9,267 nt of DNA from the NCBI GenBank assembly GCA_964396995.1, contig CAYNIG010000200.1:1-9267 (forward strand), read 5' to 3'. The notes under the pieces were generated by a model, which saw only the letters and a program-made list of their open reading frames with translations, was not told where the DNA came from and made no database searches. This DNA is from JADJLQ01 sp964396995 (GTDB lineage Bacteria > Bacteroidota > Bacteroidia > Chitinophagales > Saprospiraceae). The translations under genes and the position numbers were made by a program. Below are positions 6,346 to 9,267 of this stretch, piece by piece. The number at the start of each line of letters is the position of its first letter. Within the stretch, counting starts at the first letter, position 1.

Positions 6346-7437
6346 TCATCTTCCTTTCCAATCAAAAGGAAATCGAATTAAATATAAGAAACTGATATAG
6401 CCTATAAAAAAGGGAAAGAGGAGAGCAGATGCCGGATAATACAGCCAGTTAATCCTCGTTTTAAAATCACGGCTCAGCCATTTTAAATAAATAAAATCAA
6501 CCAGTACCTTAATAAACCAAAACAGGAAGAAAAAAACATTTAATAAAGGTAAAATGATCAGGGATATATTAAATAGGAGTACAAAAAGGAGTACACCTTT
6601 TAACATCTGACTCTGCAAGGCGTGGTTTTTTGATGCCCACCTAAGACGCTGCCGGATAAGAAATTGGACCGTTTTTTCGGGACGCGTGTACACCAAACCA
6701 TCAGTATCTTTATTAAAATCAATAGGTAAGTTTTGTTTATTCGCTTCCTCGATGAGAAACATATCATCACCCGATGAAAACCTGGTATGGGCGGGGTTTG
6801 ATATTTGATCATACAGCCTCCTTGGATACGCCATATTAGCACCATTTGCCATATTCCAGAATGTAGATTTTATTCCCGCATTGGTCATCCCCATCATAGC
6901 TATCAGATCAAACAATTGAAAATGCTCAAGCCAGCCATTTGGATTTTTTATTGAAACCATGCCGGTCAGAAACCCGATTCCGGTTTGTAATTTATTATGA
7001 ACTGAAATAAACCAATGAGGTGAAAAAGTCACATCGGCATCCAATTGAAGTACAGTATCGTATTTTGCGATAGAGATACCTTTGCTAATAGCTGCTTTCT
7101 TACCAAATCCATCAGATTGAACTATCCAATAATTTGATTTTTGACTTAATTTAATAACATCAGACCCTCCATCGTCTGAATGATCGTCGATAAAAATAAT
7201 TTCCAAAACCGCATTACCGGTTTCCAGGGCATCCAGGCTACTCAGCAGTCCGGGCAAATTTTCTTTTTCATTTCTGAACGGAATTAATATACTGCAGGGT
7301 TTTACAGTGTTATCATCCAGTGCCTTTATTTTATTGCTGTGCAGCCAGTGATATATAGCAAAAGAAATGATTAAAATATACCCAATACATCCTATCCAGG
7401 CTATCCAAAAAAGGAATACCACTCCGGATACGATCAA
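6346..7437 (-). CDS. Membrane-anchored family 2 glycosyltransferase
   Basis: This 363-residue inverting glycosyltransferase should move sugar from a nucleotide-sugar donor to a lipid or polysaccharide acceptor on the cytoplasmic face. An N-terminal hydrophobic region (about 3-32) is followed by a GT-A fold: SILIPFRNEKENL, the donor-binding IDDHSDDGG, the metal-binding DxD (Asp133-Ala-Asp135), the acidic SGDDMF (Asp224/Asp225) and QRLRW (Gln263..Arg266-Trp267). The last motif is shared with processive and lipid-acceptor GT2 enzymes. The C-terminal 90 residues are very hydrophobic, with about three membrane helices (LLFVLLFNISLIILPLLN onward), ending in basic WKGR. The start is TTG at 7437: the in-frame TAA of the previous gene is at 7443-7441 and no early ATG exists, so TTG (or the rarer ATC at 7440) must be used. 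The three-base gap suggests translational coupling with the small membrane protein. It ends 47 bp before the GMC gene. The donor sugar is unknown. Confidence 0.92.
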   Translation of the reverse strand: MIVSGVVFLFWIAWIGCIGYILIISFAIYHWLHSNKIKALDDNTVKPCSILIPFRNEKENLPGLLSSLDALETGNAVLEIIFIDDHSDDGGSDVIKLSQKSNYWIVQSDGFGKKAAISKGISIAKYDTVLQLDADVTFSPHWFISVHNKLQTGIGFLTGMVSIKNPNGWLEHFQLFDLIAMMGMTNAGIKSTFWNMANGANMAYPRRLYDQISNPAHTRFSSGDDMFLIEEANKQNLPIDFNKDTDGLVYTRPEKTVQFLIRQRLRWASKNHALQSQMLKGVLLFVLLFNISLIILPLLNVFFFLFWFIKVLVDFIYLKWLSRDFKTRINWLYYPASALLFPFFIGYISFLYLIRFPFDWKGR

Positions 7438-7440
7438 GAT

Positions 7441-7854
7441 TTATTTTGCTTTAAACATCTCATCATAACCGGATTTAGGAGTAGAAGACAACTCCCTGAA
7501 CTCAGTTGGGACGCCTTCGCGTTTTTGTCTTTCCTGTTCCATAAAACTATCTGCTTTTTTATTCATTATCGCCAATCCCAATAACAGGGCAGATACAATA
7601 GGAAATGCAAAAAAAGTGAGCAATACGGCAATTACACCCATTATCGTATTCTTTTGAAGCAAAGTAATGAGAAGTTTACCATAACTCAATACTACCTTAT
7701 AATTTATTACCAGCGCAGCAATAAACATGACTGGGGCAGCAAAGCTTAATATGGTAAAAATGCCTTTAAATACAAAAATAGCCGCCCAAACTAAGGCTAC
7801 CATGATTACCAGGCCGATGATGGTCTCTGTCAAGCTGTATTTACGATTTTCCAT
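7441..7854 (-). CDS. Small three-helix membrane protein, unknown function
   Basis: I do not recognise a family for this 137-residue protein. Residues 1-10 are polar (ENRKYSLTET), followed by hydrophobic helices at about 11-29, 33-50 and 71-97. The tail (98-137) is strongly charged (NKKADSFMEQERQKRE..., ending DEMFKAK) and probably cytoplasmic. No catalytic motif or conserved His/Cys is apparent. It starts at the ATG at 7854, 102 bp after the ABC exporter gene, and its stop is only three bases before the TTG start of the glycosyltransferase in the same reading frame. The close spacing suggests it is co-expressed with, and could anchor or assist, that enzyme. It is real coding sequence judging by its length, membrane pattern and tight packing, but no function should be assigned. 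Confidence 0.8.
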   Translation of the reverse strand: MENRKYSLTETIIGLVIMVALVWAAIFVFKGIFTILSFAAPVMFIAALVINYKVVLSYGKLLITLLQKNTIMGVIAVLLTFFAFPIVSALLLGLAIMNKKADSFMEQERQKREGVPTEFRELSSTPKSGYDEMFKAK

Positions 7855-7956
7855 GATTGTTATTTTTTATCTAAAACAAATTTTACTATCCATTCAGTTC
7901 TTACCTGTTCCTAATATCGACCAAATACACAAATTCCCTCATAAAAAACAGAATTC

Positions 7957-9267
7957 TCAGGCCAGTACTGCTTTGGCAAATTGGTAATCGTATAATTTTC
8001 TGTAAAGGCCATGAGGTCTGTTTAATAGATCTTCGTGTGACCCAATTTCCTTTACCTCACCGTGATCCATGGCCATTACCTGGTCGGCATGCCGTATGGT
8101 GCTCAGCCTGTGGGCAATAATGATTGAAGTCCTTTTTTCGATCAATTTTTCTATTGCATATTGTATTACGGATTCTGTTTCCGGATCGATAGAGGAGGTC
8201 GCCTCATCCAGTATCAAAATGTCGGGATCATACACCAAAGCTCTCACAAATGAGATCAGCTGTCGCTGACCCATCGACAGGTTTGACCCTCGTTCAGAAA
8301 TTATAAAGTCATATCCACCAGGCAGATTTTCAATAAATTCATGAGCTCCTATTTGTTTTGCCGCCAGGATCACCATGTCTTTTGAAATAGCCTCATTTCT
8401 GAAGGTGATATTTTCAGTCACAGTGCCACCAAACAGGAACACATCCTGTAACACCACTCCAATCCTCGATCTCAACATGGTCAGATCATACTCTTTAATG
8501 TCATGACCATCTATTTTAATCTGTCCACTCTGAATATCGTATAATCTATCAATCAAACTAATGATGGTAGTCTTACCTGATCCGGTACTTCCAACAATAG
8601 CCAGGGTAGTATAGGCTGGCACTTTAAAACTGACTCCTTTTATCACTTCCTGATTATCCAGGTAGCTAAAGCGTACATCGTTAAATTCAATATCTCCATT
8701 CAATTCCTGCACCATGCGCTTCCCTTCGTTTTTGACATTATTTTGTTGATCCAAAATGGAAAAAACACGCTCAGCTGCGATCAAACCCATTTGAAGGGTG
8801 TTAAATTTATCTGCTAAAAACCGAATGGGTCTAAACAACATAGACAGGTAAATAGGAAAAGCTACCAGAGCTCCCAATGTCACCTCATTTTTAATTACAC
8901 CACCAGAGCCATACCATACCATCAGGGCCAGGGAAGTAGCCGAGATTAGCTCTACTACGGGAAAGAATACTGCATAATAAAATATGCCGTCAATATTGGC
9001 TTTGGTATAGTCCTTATTGATTTTATCGAATTTGGCCCGTTCCTTATCTTCTGCATTGAATATTTGTATGATGCGCATGCCTGATATCCGTTCCTGTAAA
9101 AAAGAATTCATTTTTGCAATATGCCCTCGCACTTGCTGAAAAGACACGCGAACATTCTCTTTGAATAAATAGCTGGCATAAATAAGGAAAGGCAATGTGG
9201 TAATACAGACCAGGGTGAGTTTCCAGCTTACTACGAACATGATAATTAAAACCGCTATCAACCCTAA
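7957..9267 (-). CDS. MsbA-like ABC exporter (permease-ATPase fusion), 5' end outside the window
   Basis: The frame stays open to the window edge: the codons at 9267-9262 continue it as Leu-Gly, and the in-frame TTG at 9261 is internal. The true start therefore lies outside. The 436 visible residues are the C-terminal part of a half-transporter of probably about 590-610 residues, lacking roughly the first 150-160. Visible in order: the end of helix 3 and helix 4 (IAVLIIMFVVSWKLTLV..LPFLIYASYLF), a coupling region (ERISGMRIIQIFNAEDKE), helix 5 (AVFFPVVELISATSLALMVWYG) and helix 6. The ATPase domain follows, with Walker A GSTGSGKTT (near 8563-8590), the Q-loop VVLQD, an LSMGQRQ signature in place of LSGGQ, Walker B ILILDEATSSID and H-loop AHRLST. 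All essential residues are present. Homodimers of this class export or flip lipids such as lipid A precursors or drugs; the substrate cannot be read here. A following glycosyltransferase gene hints at an envelope lipid. Confidence 0.95.
   Translation of the reverse strand, partial: LGLIAVLIIMFVVSWKLTLVCITTLPFLIYASYLFKENVRVSFQQVRGHIAKMNSFLQERISGMRIIQIFNAEDKERAKFDKINKDYTKANIDGIFYYAVFFPVVELISATSLALMVWYGSGGVIKNEVTLGALVAFPIYLSMLFRPIRFLADKFNTLQMGLIAAERVFSILDQQNNVKNEGKRMVQELNGDIEFNDVRFSYLDNQEVIKGVSFKVPAYTTLAIVGSTGSGKTTIISLIDRLYDIQSGQIKIDGHDIKEYDLTMLRSRIGVVLQDVFLFGGTVTENITFRNEAISKDMVILAAKQIGAHEFIENLPGGYDFIISERGSNLSMGQRQLISFVRALVYDPDILILDEATSSIDPETESVIQYAIEKLIEKRTSIIIAHRLSTIRHADQVMAMDHGEVKEIGSHEDLLNRPHGLYRKLYDYQFAKAVLA

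Noticed and set aside
7948..7956. AGAATTCT palindrome and T-run after the ABC exporter as a terminator
   Set aside because: The palindrome has no loop and starts at the stop codon; it cannot form a stable terminator hairpin.
8260..8285. LSMGQ signature as a broken ABC ATPase
   Set aside because: Met in place of the second Gly is a tolerated variant; the Ser, the following Gly and Gln, Walker A/B and the H-loop are all intact.
9259..9261. TTG at 9261 as the start of the ABC exporter
   Set aside because: The frame stays open to the window edge, and the protein would lack helices 1-2 of a normal half-transporter; the codon is an internal Leu.

Overview
The window looks like chromosomal DNA of a Bacteroidota bacterium, probably a Saprospiraceae/Chitinophagia-type environmental lineage. 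The evidence is AT-rich intergenic DNA, a near-consensus Bacteroidota promoter (TTG-N20-TAnnTTTG), no Shine-Dalgarno sites, a lipoprotein with a Cys-Gln-Lys-Asp-Glu surface-export-like tail, and a periplasmic propeller/Y_Y_Y histidine kinase. The exact family is an inference. No rRNA, tRNA, CRISPR array, insertion sequence or phage gene was seen.

Layout. (1) Positions 11-433, minus strand: the N-terminal part of a vanadium-haloperoxidase-like (PAP2 superfamily) lipoprotein. It is cut by a stop codon that lies inside a 17-bp sequence repeated in inverted orientation within the same gene, so the left edge looks like a fold-back rearrangement or an assembly chimera. (2) Positions 434-631: divergent AT-rich intergenic region with a promoter for the minus-strand gene and a small hairpin ahead of the kinase. 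(3) Positions 632-4260, plus strand: a two-gene two-component system, a 985-residue double-propeller sensor kinase followed 50 bp later by a NarL/FixJ response regulator. (4) Positions 4267-9267, minus strand: five co-directional genes. In transcription order they are an MsbA-like ABC exporter (5' end outside the window), a small three-helix membrane protein, a membrane-anchored family 2 glycosyltransferase, an FAD-dependent GMC oxidoreductase with a ferredoxin-like cysteine cluster, and a four-helix membrane protein of the kind often labelled cytochrome b-like.

How the genes may work together. The kinase and regulator almost certainly form a cognate pair; their target is unknown, and the divergent haloperoxidase-like gene is one candidate. 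The glycosyltransferase and ABC exporter could make and flip an envelope glycolipid, and the GMC enzyme could pass electrons to the neighbouring four-helix protein. Both ideas rest on gene order only. Most of the window is ordinary accessory metabolism and signalling. I found no convincing new defence or mobile system; the oddest points are the edge inverted repeat, the GMC/four-helix pair, and the in-frame junction between the small membrane protein and the glycosyltransferase.
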